Shown here piece after piece: positions 1-11,941 of a stretch of DNA of 64,000 bases. The DNA comes from Acidobacteriota bacterium (GTDB lineage: Bacteria > Acidobacteriota > Blastocatellia > Pyrinomonadales > Pyrinomonadaceae). Below the pieces are notes generated by a model. That model saw only the letters and a list, made by a program, of their open reading frames with translations, had not been told where the DNA came from and made no database searches. Position numbers and translations under genes: made by a program. The number at the start of each line of letters is the position of its first letter. The first letter of the stretch is position 1. Location of the stretch: assembly GCA_019639115.1 (NCBI GenBank), contig JAHBSM010000002.1:1-64000 (forward strand), in the 5' to 3' direction.

Positions 1-100
<100 letters not shown>

Positions 101-427
101 TTCCTAGTTCATTTGTTTAGCGACGAGAAATTCATCCCGTCGTCCCGGTGGGTTACACCGAGATTCGAATTAACACATGGACACGCATATCTAGTTTTCA
201 AATATCAACTTCACGACCCCGACCTCTCCGTCGAGGCGAAATTCCTGATTATACAGAACCAAATCAGGATGTCAACCGCCGTGTGAACATTTTCTCACTT
301 TTTCGTGAGAGGCCCATCGGACCGTTCTCATCGGCAATCAACAATATTGCGACAAAGTCGCTCTGTTGTCAAATCGAAAGGGCAAGAATTTAACCGGAAA
401 GAAAATTAGGCTGCAGAACTGTTGGTT
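101..427 (-). other. rRNA operon leader and promoter region, no protein gene
   Basis: This 327-base stretch separates the tRNA-Gly gene from the 16S start. It holds a consensus promoter (248-275) and about 148 nt of leader up to the mature 16S 5' end. A second TTGACA on the minus strand (367-372) has only a poor -10 partner (CAATAT at 344-349) and could be an upstream tandem P1. Open frames here have no ribosome site or recognisable product and were not annotated. Confidence 0.7.
248..275 (-). promoter_or_regulatory. rRNA operon promoter (consensus sigma70)
   Basis: On the minus strand there is a perfect -35 TTGACA (270-275), a 16-base spacer and a perfect -10 TATAAT (248-253), reading toward the 16S gene. 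A fully consensus promoter about 150 nt upstream of mature 16S fits an rrn promoter with a processed leader. Confidence 0.85.
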
Positions 428-502
428 TGGAGCGGGCGACGAGGCTCGAACTCGCAACTTTCAGCTTGGGAAGCTGACACTCTACCATTGAGTTACGCCC
501 GC
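428..502 (-). tRNA. tRNA-Gly (anticodon CCC)
   Basis: The minus strand folds as a complete cloverleaf. The 7-bp acceptor is GCGGGCG/CGCCCGC. The D arm is ACTC/GAGT, and the anticodon stem TCAGC/GCTGA encloses loop TTCCCAA, giving anticodon CCC. The T arm carries TTCGAGC. The discriminator is U73, usual for bacterial tRNA-Gly, and the CCA end is encoded (428-430). Confidence 0.95.
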
Positions 503-525
503 ATATTCTGCTTCCAACGACGCGC

Positions 526-554
526 AATATGCCACAGTTCCCGATTCATTTCAA
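526..554 (-). promoter_or_regulatory. probable promoter of tRNA-Gly
   Basis: On the minus strand, TTGAAA (549-554), a 17-base spacer and CATATT (526-531) lie about 23 nt upstream of the tRNA 5' end. Position and spacing fit a sigma70 promoter for the tRNA. The -10 matches the consensus only in part. Confidence 0.5.
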
Positions 555-596
555 GACCCGAACACCGCGAATTGCGTTACAATCTAACGATCGACA

Positions 597-2123
597 ATGG
601 ACCAAGATACAGCCGAAGCCTATAACTCGCTCCCCTACCCGGGCTACACTTTCCCGCAGACGCATCCTGACCGCATCACGACGCTGGCTCGGCTGCACGG
701 CATATATGCCGCGGAGCCGGACAACTGCCGCGTGCTGGAGCTTGGATGCGGTGACGGGTCCAACCTGCTCTCGTTCGCCTGCGCCTTGCCCCGATCCGAG
801 TTCCTCGGCATAGATCTCTCATCGGTTCATATCGACGAGGCGAAGGCCGCCTCTTCGCTTCTCGGGGTCTCGAATGTGGAATTCGTCTGCGCGGATATTA
901 CGGAATTAGACATAGCGGGCCTGGGGAGCTTTGACCACATCATTGCTCACGGACTTTTCTCCTGGATCCCGGAGCCCGTCAGAGATGCCGTCCTTCGTAT
1001 ATATTCACAATGCTTAGGCCCGAACGGCATCGGCTACATAAGTTTTAACGCCTATCCGGGCTGCCGGATACGCGAGGTCACGAGAGACCTGATGCTGCGA
1101 TTCGCGAGTCCGGTCTCGGCGCCGCTTGAAAAGGTAAAGGCCGCGATCAATGAACTCGAACATCTGGCCGCTGCCGCACCGCGAGACGGATGGCTGGCCC
1201 GCGTACTCGACTCCGAGCTCCCGCAGATCCGAGGCCGGAGCCTCGAGAATGTGTTTCACGATGATCTTGGTATCTTCAATCAACCGTTCTATTTTGACGA
1301 ATTCTGCGAGAGACTCGATGCGTTCGGGCTCGAATACGTCTGCGAAAGCGACGCCACTGCATCGTCGATCGCCGATCTCGGCCCGGACGCGAGAAAGCTC
1401 ATCGCGGGTTGCAGTTCCAGGACCGAGCAGGAGCAGATGATCGACATACTGCGGTTCCGACGGTTCCGGAGCTCGCTTATCTGCAGAAAAGGAGTATTTC
1501 CCGACCCGCCGGTCACGCGGCCGTTGATCTCGGATTTCCTGCTCTCGTCAAAGGTAAGGCACGATCAGGCATCGAGCGTTGCGGATGCTGCCCCTGTCAG
1601 ATTCACAGCCTCAGGCGAGGCGTCATTCACCATCAACCATCCGCTTACAAAAGCAGTGCTCGCCATTCTCGGCCGTTCGTGGTCGCGTACATTCGAATTT
1701 AACAAAGCTCTAGCCGAAGCCCAGCAATTGCTTGATGAAGAGATCTCGCCGAGCGATGTCGATCTACTGCAAAATAATCTCGCAGCGCTTCACGATGCAG
1801 GATTCGTAAAGCTGCATACGCACGCCCCGAGCATTCAGTGGTCGCCGGCCGGTTCCCCCACCGTCAGCCGATTTGCCCGATGGCAGGCGGCTCGCGGCAG
1901 CAAAGCGATCACAACATTGTCGGGACTTAACCTCGAACCGGAGAATGATGAGACACGGTCGTTGATCGAGTGGTTCGACGGGAGCCGAACCATGGATGAA
2001 GTGGCAGAAATGCTGCTCGAGCAACGCCTATCGAAAGGCATTCCGGCCGCGCGAGAGTCGATCTTTGAAGAGCTTCAAAGAAATGTCGAACAAATGGCCG
2101 CTGCCGGCCTATTCTCCCGCTGA
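597..2123 (+). CDS. SAM-dependent methyltransferase with regulatory domain
   Basis: A 508-residue cytoplasmic protein. Residues 1-40 carry the YPGYTFPQTHPDR segment usual at the start of this family. Class I methyltransferase motif I (VLELGCGDGSN) is near residue 45, followed by an acidic FLGIDLS strand and a DHIIAHGLFSW motif. The rest matches the layout of 'methyltransferase regulatory domain' proteins (PF10119 type), whose substrate is generally unknown. I see no clear ribosome site before the ATG, but the start agrees with family starts. The last 15 bases overlap the convergent kdsC. The substrate cannot be read from the sequence. Confidence 0.85.
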   Translation: MDQDTAEAYNSLPYPGYTFPQTHPDRITTLARLHGIYAAEPDNCRVLELGCGDGSNLLSFACALPRSEFLGIDLSSVHIDEAKAASSLLGVSNVEFVCADITELDIAGLGSFDHIIAHGLFSWIPEPVRDAVLRIYSQCLGPNGIGYISFNAYPGCRIREVTRDLMLRFASPVSAPLEKVKAAINELEHLAAAAPRDGWLARVLDSELPQIRGRSLENVFHDDLGIFNQPFYFDEFCERLDAFGLEYVCESDATASSIADLGPDARKLIAGCSSRTEQEQMIDILRFRRFRSSLICRKGVFPDPPVTRPLISDFLLSSKVRHDQASSVADAAPVRFTASGEASFTINHPLTKAVLAILGRSWSRTFEFNKALAEAQQLLDEEISPSDVDLLQNNLAALHDAGFVKLHTHAPSIQWSPAGSPTVSRFARWQAARGSKAITTLSGLNLEPENDETRSLIEWFDGSRTMDEVAEMLLEQRLSKGIPAARESIFEELQRNVEQMAAAGLFSR

Positions 2124-2627
2124 TGACTTGCGTTTGGCCTCTATTAGCAGATCGATGACCTCGCGGACCGCTCCTCGGCCGCCTTCAGAGTCCGTTACGA
2201 CGTCAGCGGCGGCCTTGACACTCTTGTGAGCATCCGCGACGGCAAACGACAACCCGACGAACGGGAACGCCGCCGAATCCGGCGTATCGTCGCCTACAAA
2301 GGCCGTTACAGATGCTTCGACGCCCGCCATCTCAAGCAGTTCGGCGAACGCTGCGGCCTTGTCGTTCCTGCCCTGGATGACGAACTCTACGCCAAGCTGT
2401 CCTGCACGCATCTCGACTATCGGCGACTTGCGGCCTGAGATGATCGCACTGCGGTAACCCGCACGATGCCATTCGACTAGTCCCTGGCCGTCGCGGGCGT
2501 GAAAGACCTTCAGTTCCTCTCCCGATTGCCCGAAATACAAACGGCCGTCCGTCAGGACCCCGTCGCAGTCCATCACGAGAAGCTCGACCTTCGAGGCCTT
2601 TTCCAAAAGTTCGCCTTTAAGTTCCAT
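2109..2627 (-). CDS. kdsC: 3-deoxy-D-manno-octulosonate 8-phosphate phosphatase (HAD family)
   Basis: A 172-residue HAD hydrolase without a cap domain, the normal size for KdsC, which removes phosphate from Kdo-8-P. HAD motif I (MDCDGVLTDG) supplies the nucleophilic Asp near residue 19. Motif II Ser is in ISGRKS, and motif III/IV is in FVGDDTPD. In place of the last Asp pair common in KdsC (GDDxxD) the frame has GDDTPD, which is intact. It is the last gene of the minus-strand Kdo run, and its start overlaps the end of the preceding secreted-protein gene by 11 bases. The other possibility is a YrbI-like phosphatase acting on a related sugar phosphate, but kdsA and kdsB upstream favour Kdo. Confidence 0.9.
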   Translation of the reverse strand: MELKGELLEKASKVELLVMDCDGVLTDGRLYFGQSGEELKVFHARDGQGLVEWHRAGYRSAIISGRKSPIVEMRAGQLGVEFVIQGRNDKAAAFAELLEMAGVEASVTAFVGDDTPDSAAFPFVGLSFAVADAHKSVKAAADVVTDSEGGRGAVREVIDLLIEAKRKSSAGE

Positions 2628-3120
2628 TAAAGCTCGCCCGCATTCGTCGCACGGTCACGCCCGGATATTTGCCCGTGGCCTTGACCACTTTTAGGAAAGC
2701 GTTGGCATCGGCCAGAGTTCGGCCTGCATACACACCGATCAGCGCAGTCTTGTTGGCGGTCGGACTGTAATACAAAGTGCCCGCATCCACGCAGTTCTGA
2801 GCAAAGACCTTATTATTCGGGAACAGCCCCTGAATGCTTAAACGTTCGGCCTCCTTGAAGGTCGGTTTTTCGCAATCGCCCCAGTCGCTGAGTTTTTTGC
2901 TCTTTAGGACAATGCCGTAGAAGTATTCCGAAACGCCGATCGTAAAATTGCGGCCGACATCGAACGGAAGATCCCAAGGCTCAAAAGTGGCCGCCGTTTT
3001 GCATTTGACCGTCGGGTCTCCGCAGACCCGCCCTGCAGCCGGCCGTCGCTTTTGCGCGTTGACATCCGACGCCGCGCAAAGCAATGCTAGAAACGTGAAC
3101 AACAAAACAAGATATCGCAT
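2617..3120 (-). CDS. secreted protein of unknown function
   Basis: The start was set at the ATG at 3118-3120 because an AGGAGGG ribosome site lies 7 bases upstream. The longer open frame to 3147 lacks one. The 167-residue product begins MRYLVLLFTFLALLCAAS, a signal peptide probably cut after NAQ. The mature part has three or four cysteines (CGD, CKT, CEK, NCVD) that could pair in the periplasm. I recognise no family. It lies between the M1-like gene and kdsC in the Kdo run and overlaps kdsC by 11 bases, so it is likely co-transcribed. A role in the envelope is inferred from the signal peptide and neighbours only. Confidence 0.75.
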   Translation of the reverse strand: MRYLVLLFTFLALLCAASDVNAQKRRPAAGRVCGDPTVKCKTAATFEPWDLPFDVGRNFTIGVSEYFYGIVLKSKKLSDWGDCEKPTFKEAERLSIQGLFPNNKVFAQNCVDAGTLYYSPTANKTALIGVYAGRTLADANAFLKVVKATGKYPGVTVRRMRASFNGT

Positions 3121-3143
3121 TTGCCCTCCTATCGATGAACTCA

Positions 3144-5387
3144 TCATCGAACCTCAAAGATATCGACGTTCAGCAGTCTCCAGCCCGCCGAGGATCGGAC
3201 GAGCCTGAAAACGACGAGGCCGCTTTCGTCATCTTTATTCAGCATTTTGATGTTGATATTCGCTTCGACGAGTATCGTGTTCTGATCGATCCGATCGACC
3301 TGGCGAACGGTCGTTTGCCATTTTTCTGTCGAGCCTGCGAGGCCTGCGGCGAACTTGACGGCCTCGCCGGGTATCACCAGGGCATCGATGTCGGCTTTTC
3401 GGTTTGAAGATGCCGCCTTATCAAACGCCGCGAAATAAGCCGTGACATCGGCATCCGGCTTTGCAGCGGACCCGATCTTGTTCCTGATCTGCCGCGCGGC
3501 AAAGCTCGCTCCGTATTCAGCATCGATCGCGATCGCGAGTTCGGCATAACGTATCGCGTCCGTTGTCCTGCCACGCTTTTGCGCTATCTCGGCCAAGCCG
3601 ACCATCGCCCACGCGGTGCTTCGTGCCGCAGGCAGTTTTTCTTTTAGAACCGCCTCCATCTCCAGCTCTGCATCGGCATCGCGGCCTAACGCTATCAGCG
3701 AGCGGCCCAGGAGTACCCGCACTTCGTCGAAACGCGGAAGATCGACCAGCACGGCACGGGCAGCCTTCTCTGCTCCGGCATGGTCCTGACGGTCAAATGG
3801 CCGCTTTACACCAAGCAGCGGATCACCTTCTCCCAGGTCGCGAGGAGCTGTATCGTCGAAATATTCAGTCTGCGGATAGTATTTGTCGGTGTCGATCTCG
3901 GCCTTTAACGGCTTTTCGCCAGTCTGGAATGTGACCTCGCCGAAGCTCTGCGCACGGATCGTCACGGGTGCGTCCAGTGTCTTGCCGCCCACGGTCCAGA
4001 GTCTGACGTTGACGGTGGCGTCGATGCTGCCCGAGTTCCTGAGGTTCACGGTCACGCCCGATCCGCTTTGCTGCGGTATCCCCGCAAGCAGATTCATATC
4101 AGTCGTCTTGTCGAGCAGGTTGTCAAAGATATCCTTCTCTGCTGAGAATGCCGCCCTCAGATCCGCCAGCGTCAACGTCCCGTTCGCCGAGTTCGCTTTT
4201 AGTATTTCTTTGAGCCGCTGCTCGCCCTGGCCCCTTGCAACCAACCGCCACAGCATCGCACCTTTATTAGCGACCTGGCCGAAATAGAAATCGTCTATCG
4301 GTGACGAGATACCCATCGGCGTGTCGCGTCTCGATACCGCCAAGTACGCGCTTCGCTGTCGCGTACGCTCGACGGCGGACACTTCGGCGCCGTATTTTTG
4401 CTCGATAAAACGTGTCGCGATATATCGCGTAAGCCCCTCTGAGACCACGCCGAACCCGTCTCCCGACGCCGTAATGCTGCCGCCAAGCCAGATACGAACG
4501 GCGGCTTCGGCGATGTTCATCGCTGTCTGAGAATCGACACCCGGGCGGCGGAACACAGCCTCATCCACAAGGACGACACCGCCGCCGGCGAAACCGGCCC
4601 CGCGTCTGACCGCAACTATCTTTAGCGGATCCGTCGGCTCTTTGCCGAGATATGCAGCCGCGAACGAACGAGCCTCAACGAACATGGCCCCAAGCTCCGA
4701 CGCACGCTTCGCCGCCTCGGGCCCTGCTCCCTTTGGAACGAACACTGACGCGCCTGAGGCGTCGATCTTGTCCCAGACACCTGTGACAATAAATGGCTGA
4801 CCGGCTACCTTTTGTTCTACGCCCGTGGTCGTCGCGTCGCCTGCTGAGACCGCCGTTTGGCCCGCTGGCGGCGTCATTCTGATCGTGAACGGAGCGGTGT
4901 CGTTGCCACGTGCAAAATACCAACTCGTCGGTGTCGGATACCAAGCCGACAAAGGCAGGAACTGCGCTCCAAGCGATGAGACCGATGCTAGCGGGCCATT
5001 TTCCTTAACGGACAATTTGTAAGCGACATTTACCTCGATCGCTCCTCCCGACGGTACCGACGGGATGCGGAGCACGATACGCTGGAGCGAACGGCCGCCG
5101 AACTTCTCGTCCGACCTACTGAAATCGACCTTTGAGCCTCCGACCGTTACGGAGCCGACCTCGGCCTGCGGGCTTATGCGCAGCGTCAGAGTGGACGCCG
5201 GCCCGGCTGAAACGTTCCTGAGCGCGAGGCCCGCATTTATTTCGACCGTCCGAACTGTATCAGTTTGCGGAAGAGTTACATTCAGGTCATATGAACGCAC
5301 CTGCCACACCATTCCGCTTGGCGACTGGGCTGCGGCGGCTAAGGCCGCAGACAACAAAACGGCTGCTAGAATAATCGGTCTTTTCAT
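3144..5387 (-). CDS. secreted M1-peptidase-like protein lacking the zinc site
   Basis: A 747-residue protein with a signal peptide (residues 1-20, ending AAAAQ). The N-terminal beta domain and central region resemble the M1 aminopeptidase fold. Where M1 enzymes have HExxHxW, this protein has EAAVRIW (294-300), so both zinc His and the catalytic Glu are missing. The spaced third ligand Glu (E317, in SEGL) and the Trp and Gly are kept, which fixes the alignment. Residues about 520-640 look like TPR helices, and the last 100 residues resemble an NTF2/DUF4440-like domain ending at the C terminus. It is therefore probably a non-catalytic binding protein in the periplasm. The family assignment is by eye from this motif spacing, so moderate. 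Confidence 0.7.
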   Translation of the reverse strand: MKRPIILAAVLLSAALAAAAQSPSGMVWQVRSYDLNVTLPQTDTVRTVEINAGLALRNVSAGPASTLTLRISPQAEVGSVTVGGSKVDFSRSDEKFGGRSLQRIVLRIPSVPSGGAIEVNVAYKLSVKENGPLASVSSLGAQFLPLSAWYPTPTSWYFARGNDTAPFTIRMTPPAGQTAVSAGDATTTGVEQKVAGQPFIVTGVWDKIDASGASVFVPKGAGPEAAKRASELGAMFVEARSFAAAYLGKEPTDPLKIVAVRRGAGFAGGGVVLVDEAVFRRPGVDSQTAMNIAEAAVRIWLGGSITASGDGFGVVSEGLTRYIATRFIEQKYGAEVSAVERTRQRSAYLAVSRRDTPMGISSPIDDFYFGQVANKGAMLWRLVARGQGEQRLKEILKANSANGTLTLADLRAAFSAEKDIFDNLLDKTTDMNLLAGIPQQSGSGVTVNLRNSGSIDATVNVRLWTVGGKTLDAPVTIRAQSFGEVTFQTGEKPLKAEIDTDKYYPQTEYFDDTAPRDLGEGDPLLGVKRPFDRQDHAGAEKAARAVLVDLPRFDEVRVLLGRSLIALGRDADAELEMEAVLKEKLPAARSTAWAMVGLAEIAQKRGRTTDAIRYAELAIAIDAEYGASFAARQIRNKIGSAAKPDADVTAYFAAFDKAASSNRKADIDALVIPGEAVKFAAGLAGSTEKWQTTVRQVDRIDQNTILVEANINIKMLNKDDESGLVVFRLVRSSAGWRLLNVDIFEVR

Positions 5388-5402
5388 CGATCGTTTATGG
5401 TC

Positions 5403-5909
5403 CTATTCCGACAGAGAGGCCTCGAAATCTTCGGGGAGTTTGATCTTGCCTTTCTCAAAGTAGGTCTTAACTCCGCTGTCTTCAATATGATAGACGTTAA
5501 AATTATCTCGTACGAGGTCCACAAAAATATAATAGTTGTTGGCTCCGCAGTTATGCGCCTGACAAGCCTGGGCCTTTAGGATCCCCGATCTGATCTCGAT
5601 CGGCGTCTCAACATTGAAATTCTTCTTGAGATCTGCGAAGTCCTTGCCCAACAGTGACGAAAGCCTGGCACGTACATCGGCATTCTCAATGAACTTGACC
5701 TCGTAGGGATACTTTCCCTTCCACTTTTTGAGCGTATCGACGAGCGCCGGTTTGTCGGGCGTCGCGGCCTGGGACGGGGACGGAGCCGGACTCGAGACCG
5801 TAGGCGTCGGCGTCGCGGTCTTATTATCGTTGGTCGTCACGAACCTCGAGAGGCTGCAGCCTAATGAAGCGAAAATCAGGATGATCACGGCTACCAAGGC
5901 ATTTCTCAT
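5403..5909 (-). CDS. putative lipoprotein
   Basis: A 168-residue product. The signal sequence ends in the lipobox ASLGC (Cys about residue 18), so it should be lipid-anchored. A Thr/Pro/Ser-rich linker (about 27-50) precedes a globular part with KWKGKYPYEVKF and two cysteines in QACQAHNCG. A GGGAGG ribosome site 7 bases before the ATG overlaps the end of kdsA (12 bases away), which supports co-transcription. I recognise no family. The neighbours suggest an envelope role, but nothing shows a specific one. Confidence 0.75.
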   Translation of the reverse strand: MRNALVAVIILIFASLGCSLSRFVTTNDNKTATPTPTVSSPAPSPSQAATPDKPALVDTLKKWKGKYPYEVKFIENADVRARLSSLLGKDFADLKKNFNVETPIEIRSGILKAQACQAHNCGANNYYIFVDLVRDNFNVYHIEDSGVKTYFEKGKIKLPEDFEASLSE

Positions 5910-5920
5910 GGATGGCCTCC

Positions 5921-6745
5921 CTAAGTGTTTGCGATCTCGTGTATCTGAATTAGTTTGCCGATCAGCGGCTTGAGCCTCTCGATCGGAAGCTGGTTCGGCC
6001 CGTCACTCGGTGCATTCGACGGGTCGTTGTGTACTTCCATGAAAACAGCATCGACCCCGCAAGCGACACCCGAGCGTGCGAGGTGTTCGATGTATTGTCC
6101 CTGCCCGTCAGTTGCTTTTCCGAGTCCGCCGGGCAGCTGCAGGCTATGCGTCACGTCAAACACGACGGGGACGCCAAAGGACCTCATCACCGGAAATGTC
6201 CGCATATCGACCACGAGATTGTTGTAGCCGAAGCTTGTGCCCCGTTCGGTCAAAAGTATCTTGTCGCAACCGGCTGCGCTGAGTTTATCGACGATGTTCT
6301 TCGCATCCCAGGGCGCAAGAAACTGACCTTTTTTGACATTTACCGCACGGCCGGTCTCCGCCGCAGCTACCAACAGATCCGTCTGGCGGCACAGGAATGC
6401 AGGAATTTGAAGTATGTCGGCCACCGCGGCGGCCTTCTCTGCCTGCCACGGCTCGTGGATGTCCGTGATAACTGGCAATCCGAATTCGTCCTTTATACGT
6501 GCAAGCACATCGAGTCCGAACTCCATGCCATCGCCGCGAAAGCTGTCGATGGAGCTCCGATTTGCCTTGTCAAAAGACGATTTGTAAACGAACTTGACGC
6601 CAAGCGACTCGCATATCTCCTTTATCGAGCCGGCCATCGAACGTGCGTGCTCGATCGATTCAACAACGCACGGCCCGAGTATGAATGACAGAGAACCGTC
6701 GCCAAAAGGAACTCCCGAGACATCGAATTGTGAATTTTGCCCCAT
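5921..6745 (-). CDS. kdsA: 3-deoxy-8-phosphooctulonate synthase
   Basis: A 274-residue enzyme, the usual KdsA length. It condenses phosphoenolpyruvate with arabinose 5-phosphate to give Kdo-8-P in the cytosol. Family signatures are visible: [10 protein letters not shown] near the N terminus, [10 protein letters not shown] (PEP/phosphate binding), [47 protein letters not shown] and [12 protein letters not shown]. It belongs to a minus-strand run with pyrG, kdsB and kdsC. Residues FLCRQTD and the Cys in GPCVVE suggest it could be of the metal-dependent class, but class cannot be settled by eye. Confidence 0.97.
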   Translation of the reverse strand: MGQNSQFDVSGVPFGDGSLSFILGPCVVESIEHARSMAGSIKEICESLGVKFVYKSSFDKANRSSIDSFRGDGMEFGLDVLARIKDEFGLPVITDIHEPWQAEKAAAVADILQIPAFLCRQTDLLVAAAETGRAVNVKKGQFLAPWDAKNIVDKLSAAGCDKILLTERGTSFGYNNLVVDMRTFPVMRSFGVPVVFDVTHSLQLPGGLGKATDGQGQYIEHLARSGVACGVDAVFMEVHNDPSNAPSDGPNQLPIERLKPLIGKLIQIHEIANT

Positions 6746-6812
6746 TATCTTGCCGTTATACTAAATGATAGCAGGCAACGCCTAAAAACGCCGCAGCCGA
6801 CAGGCTCGGCGG

Positions 6813-9637
<2,825 letters not shown>

Positions 9638-9641
<4 letters not shown>

Positions 9642-10939
9642 TTGGCCTCCGTATCCCACGAATAAATGATCGTTTCCCTTACATCATCGCCGAAAATGTG
9701 CGAGCCGCGCCCCGAATCCCTGCCTCCCAATCGCTCGTAGAATCGCCTGAATGGACTGTTGACCGGCGTTTCGAGGCACAGAGTCCCTGCATTTGCCAGA
9801 CACATTTCGAATAGCTGCCGGCCCGCTCCAAAGCCTTGATAATCCGGCAGGACGTAGATCGAATAGATCTGAGTTTCGGCCTCGACCTGTTCGAACATCC
9901 GACGCCCCCTATCTGCAAATCCGATCAGCAGGCCATCGGCCGTCCTGGCTGTGAACAGCCGATAATCAGCCCGCGAGAACCGTTCCAAAGCTTCTCTGGT
10001 ACGGCGTTCGGGTTCGAGCGAATCAAGATATTCATCCGGATATATCCCGCGAAATGAACTCCGGACGGTCTCGATATAAACATTAGCGGTCTCCGCTGCG
10101 TCGGCTTCAGTCCCCTCGCCGAACGTGAACGGCATTTGTTCGAGTTGGATGCGCACTCGCTCGAGGTCGCGTTCTGTATCGACGCCGATGGAACTCTCAT
10201 TGACCTCCACGACGCGGATCTTTGCACCATATTCGAGGGCTCTGAGCTGTTCGAGCATTTCGGTCTGTTCTAACGCGGTCCGCGGCAGATCCGCGTACTC
10301 AAGCAGAAATTCACGTCGGTAAACATATAGGCCGGTATGCTTCTTGAACAACCGCAGCAGGTCAGGTTCGCCCTTCAGTGCACCGCTTAGGTCGCCTCCC
10401 CAACGCAGTGCCGCTTCTCTCGGAAACGGGATCGGCGATCGCGAAAAATACACCGCATACCCGGCGTCGCTTACGACGACCTTTACCACATTCGGATCCA
10501 GTAACTCCGTATTGACGCTTCGTATCGGTTCGCACGTTGTTGCCATCTGTGCGGCGGGATCATCCAGCAAGGCCGTAACGGCCGCATCGATGGTCGCGGC
10601 AGCGATAAGCGGTTCATCACCCTGCACGTTGACTATGACCGAATCTTCCGCTAGTCCTTTCGCAACCTCGGCAAGGCGGTCGCTGCCCGATTGATGTTCT
10701 GTGGATGTCATGACCGCTTCGCCGCCGTAGGCTGCGACTACTTCGCGGATGCGTTCGTTGTCTGTCGCGACAATGACGCGTGCGACCGTCTTCGATCGAC
10801 GGACGCGGTCGAGCGTGTGAAGTATCATCGGCTTGCCGGCGATCGTGCGCAACAGTTTCCCGCTCAGCCTCGTCGAGGCATAACGAGCCGGAATGATCGC
10901 TATCACCGATTTTTGGGGGAATTCCCGAGGTTGCTCCAC
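9638..10939 (-). CDS. kdsB: CMP-Kdo synthetase fused to a GNAT acetyltransferase domain
   Basis: A 433-residue protein against about 250 for ordinary KdsB. Residues 11-265 are KdsB, which joins Kdo and CTP to CMP-Kdo: IAIIPARYASTRL, ATDNERI, NVQGDEPLI, YFSRSPIPFPR, HTGLYVYR and LEQTEMLEQLR are all in order. Residues about 270-430 form a GNAT domain with the acetyl-CoA motif QGFGAG (368-373) and the C-terminal FYERLGG typical of GNATs. The start is a GTG at 10937-10939. No frameshift separates the halves. The acetyl acceptor is unknown. It is the first gene of the minus-strand Kdo run and overlaps the next gene by 4 bases. Confidence 0.92.
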
Positions 10940-10993
10940 GGGATTTTAGACTATCGCGCATCCGAGCAAATAGCAAAGTCCGATCTGTTAAAT

Positions 10994-11021
10994 TTGTCGC
11001 CGGTCGGACCTATCCTATACA
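10994..11021 (+). promoter_or_regulatory. possible promoter of the CPBP gene
   Basis: TTGTCG (10994-10999), 16 bases, TATACA (11016-11021). The predicted transcript start falls only a few bases before the ATG at 11031, so the message may be nearly leaderless, in keeping with the absence of a ribosome site. Confidence 0.4.
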
Positions 11022-11030
11022 CTCGAATGA

Positions 11031-11867
11031 ATGCAAATAGCCGACCAGGACCCGATCCCGACAGTGCAGGTAGCCGACGCGGACGCCGCTTCGTCCGTCA
11101 TCACGCCTGATTCACCTCCGTGGAACTTGGTAACAGGATTTCTGGTTTGGGTGGCAAGCGTGGCCGCGATCTTCGTATTTCCGCTTTTGGTCATGATCCC
11201 GTATTTTCTGATCACGCGCGAGGCTATGCCCGATGACCCTTCGAACGACAGCCGCGTGATACTGCTCAGTCTGATCGGGGTGATCCCGGCCCATATATTC
11301 ACTCTTATTGTGGCATGGCCCGTCGTCACCGGCGGGCGCGGGCTGGACCCAAAGAAGACGTTGGGCTTCAACTTCGGCGCGGTCCGCTGGTGGATGCTTC
11401 CGCTGGTCGCGGCCGCATTCTTTGCCTTGGCATATGGCGTGACAGCGATCTTTCCGGAGCAGGACAACGATGTGCTCCGCATCATCCGAAGCTCGCGAAC
11501 CGCAGCCGTTGTCCTCGCATTTGTAGCGACCTTTTTTGCACCCGTGGTCGAAGAGGTCGTTTATCGCGGAATCCTCTATTCGGCTCTGTTAAAGAAGGCA
11601 GGCACGACCGTCGCCGTGATCTTGGTGACCTTGATGTTCGCCGGTATCCATTACCCGCAGTATTGGGGCAGTCCCGGTTCGATCATCCTGATCACTCTGC
11701 TTAGTTTGATACTTACACTTACACGGACAGTAAGCGGGAATCTGCTGCCGTGTATCGTGCTCCACCTGATCTTCAACGGAGTCCAGGCCGTTTCGATCAT
11801 TGCCGCCGTCATTAGCGGCGAAGACATCTCGGCTCCGGTCGATTCACTTCAGGGCCTGTTTCGGTAA
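11031..11867 (+). CDS. CPBP family intramembrane metalloprotease
   Basis: A 278-residue membrane protein with about seven hydrophobic segments. The family's motif 1 (VEEVVYRGILY, about residues 178-188) has the Glu-Glu pair and Arg. Motif 2 His lies in FAGIHYP, and a further His-Asn is in LHLIFNGVQ. These are the Glu/His residues of CAAX/Abi (CPBP) proteases, which cut within membranes or act in maturation of peptides. The substrate is unknown. The gene stands alone, divergent from kdsB. The window has a second, distantly similar member at 48651-49589. Confidence 0.88.
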   Translation: MQIADQDPIPTVQVADADAASSVITPDSPPWNLVTGFLVWVASVAAIFVFPLLVMIPYFLITREAMPDDPSNDSRVILLSLIGVIPAHIFTLIVAWPVVTGGRGLDPKKTLGFNFGAVRWWMLPLVAAAFFALAYGVTAIFPEQDNDVLRIIRSSRTAAVVLAFVATFFAPVVEEVVYRGILYSALLKKAGTTVAVILVTLMFAGIHYPQYWGSPGSIILITLLSLILTLTRTVSGNLLPCIVLHLIFNGVQAVSIIAAVISGEDISAPVDSLQGLFR

Positions 11868-11872
11868 CAAAT

Positions 11873-11908
11873 AGAAAGGCCCGCCGGGCGTCGTGCCCGA
11901 CAGGCCTG
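11873..11908 (-). terminator. probable terminator after the FecR-domain gene
   Basis: On the minus strand AGGCCTGTCGGGC and GCCCGGCGGGCCT form a long hairpin followed by TTTCTATTTG. It lies 34 bases downstream of the FecR-domain gene and just beyond the convergent CPBP stop. Confidence 0.5.
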
Positions 11909-11941
11909 ATCCATTCAAAGCCGTCGCCCGGATATCGGCGC

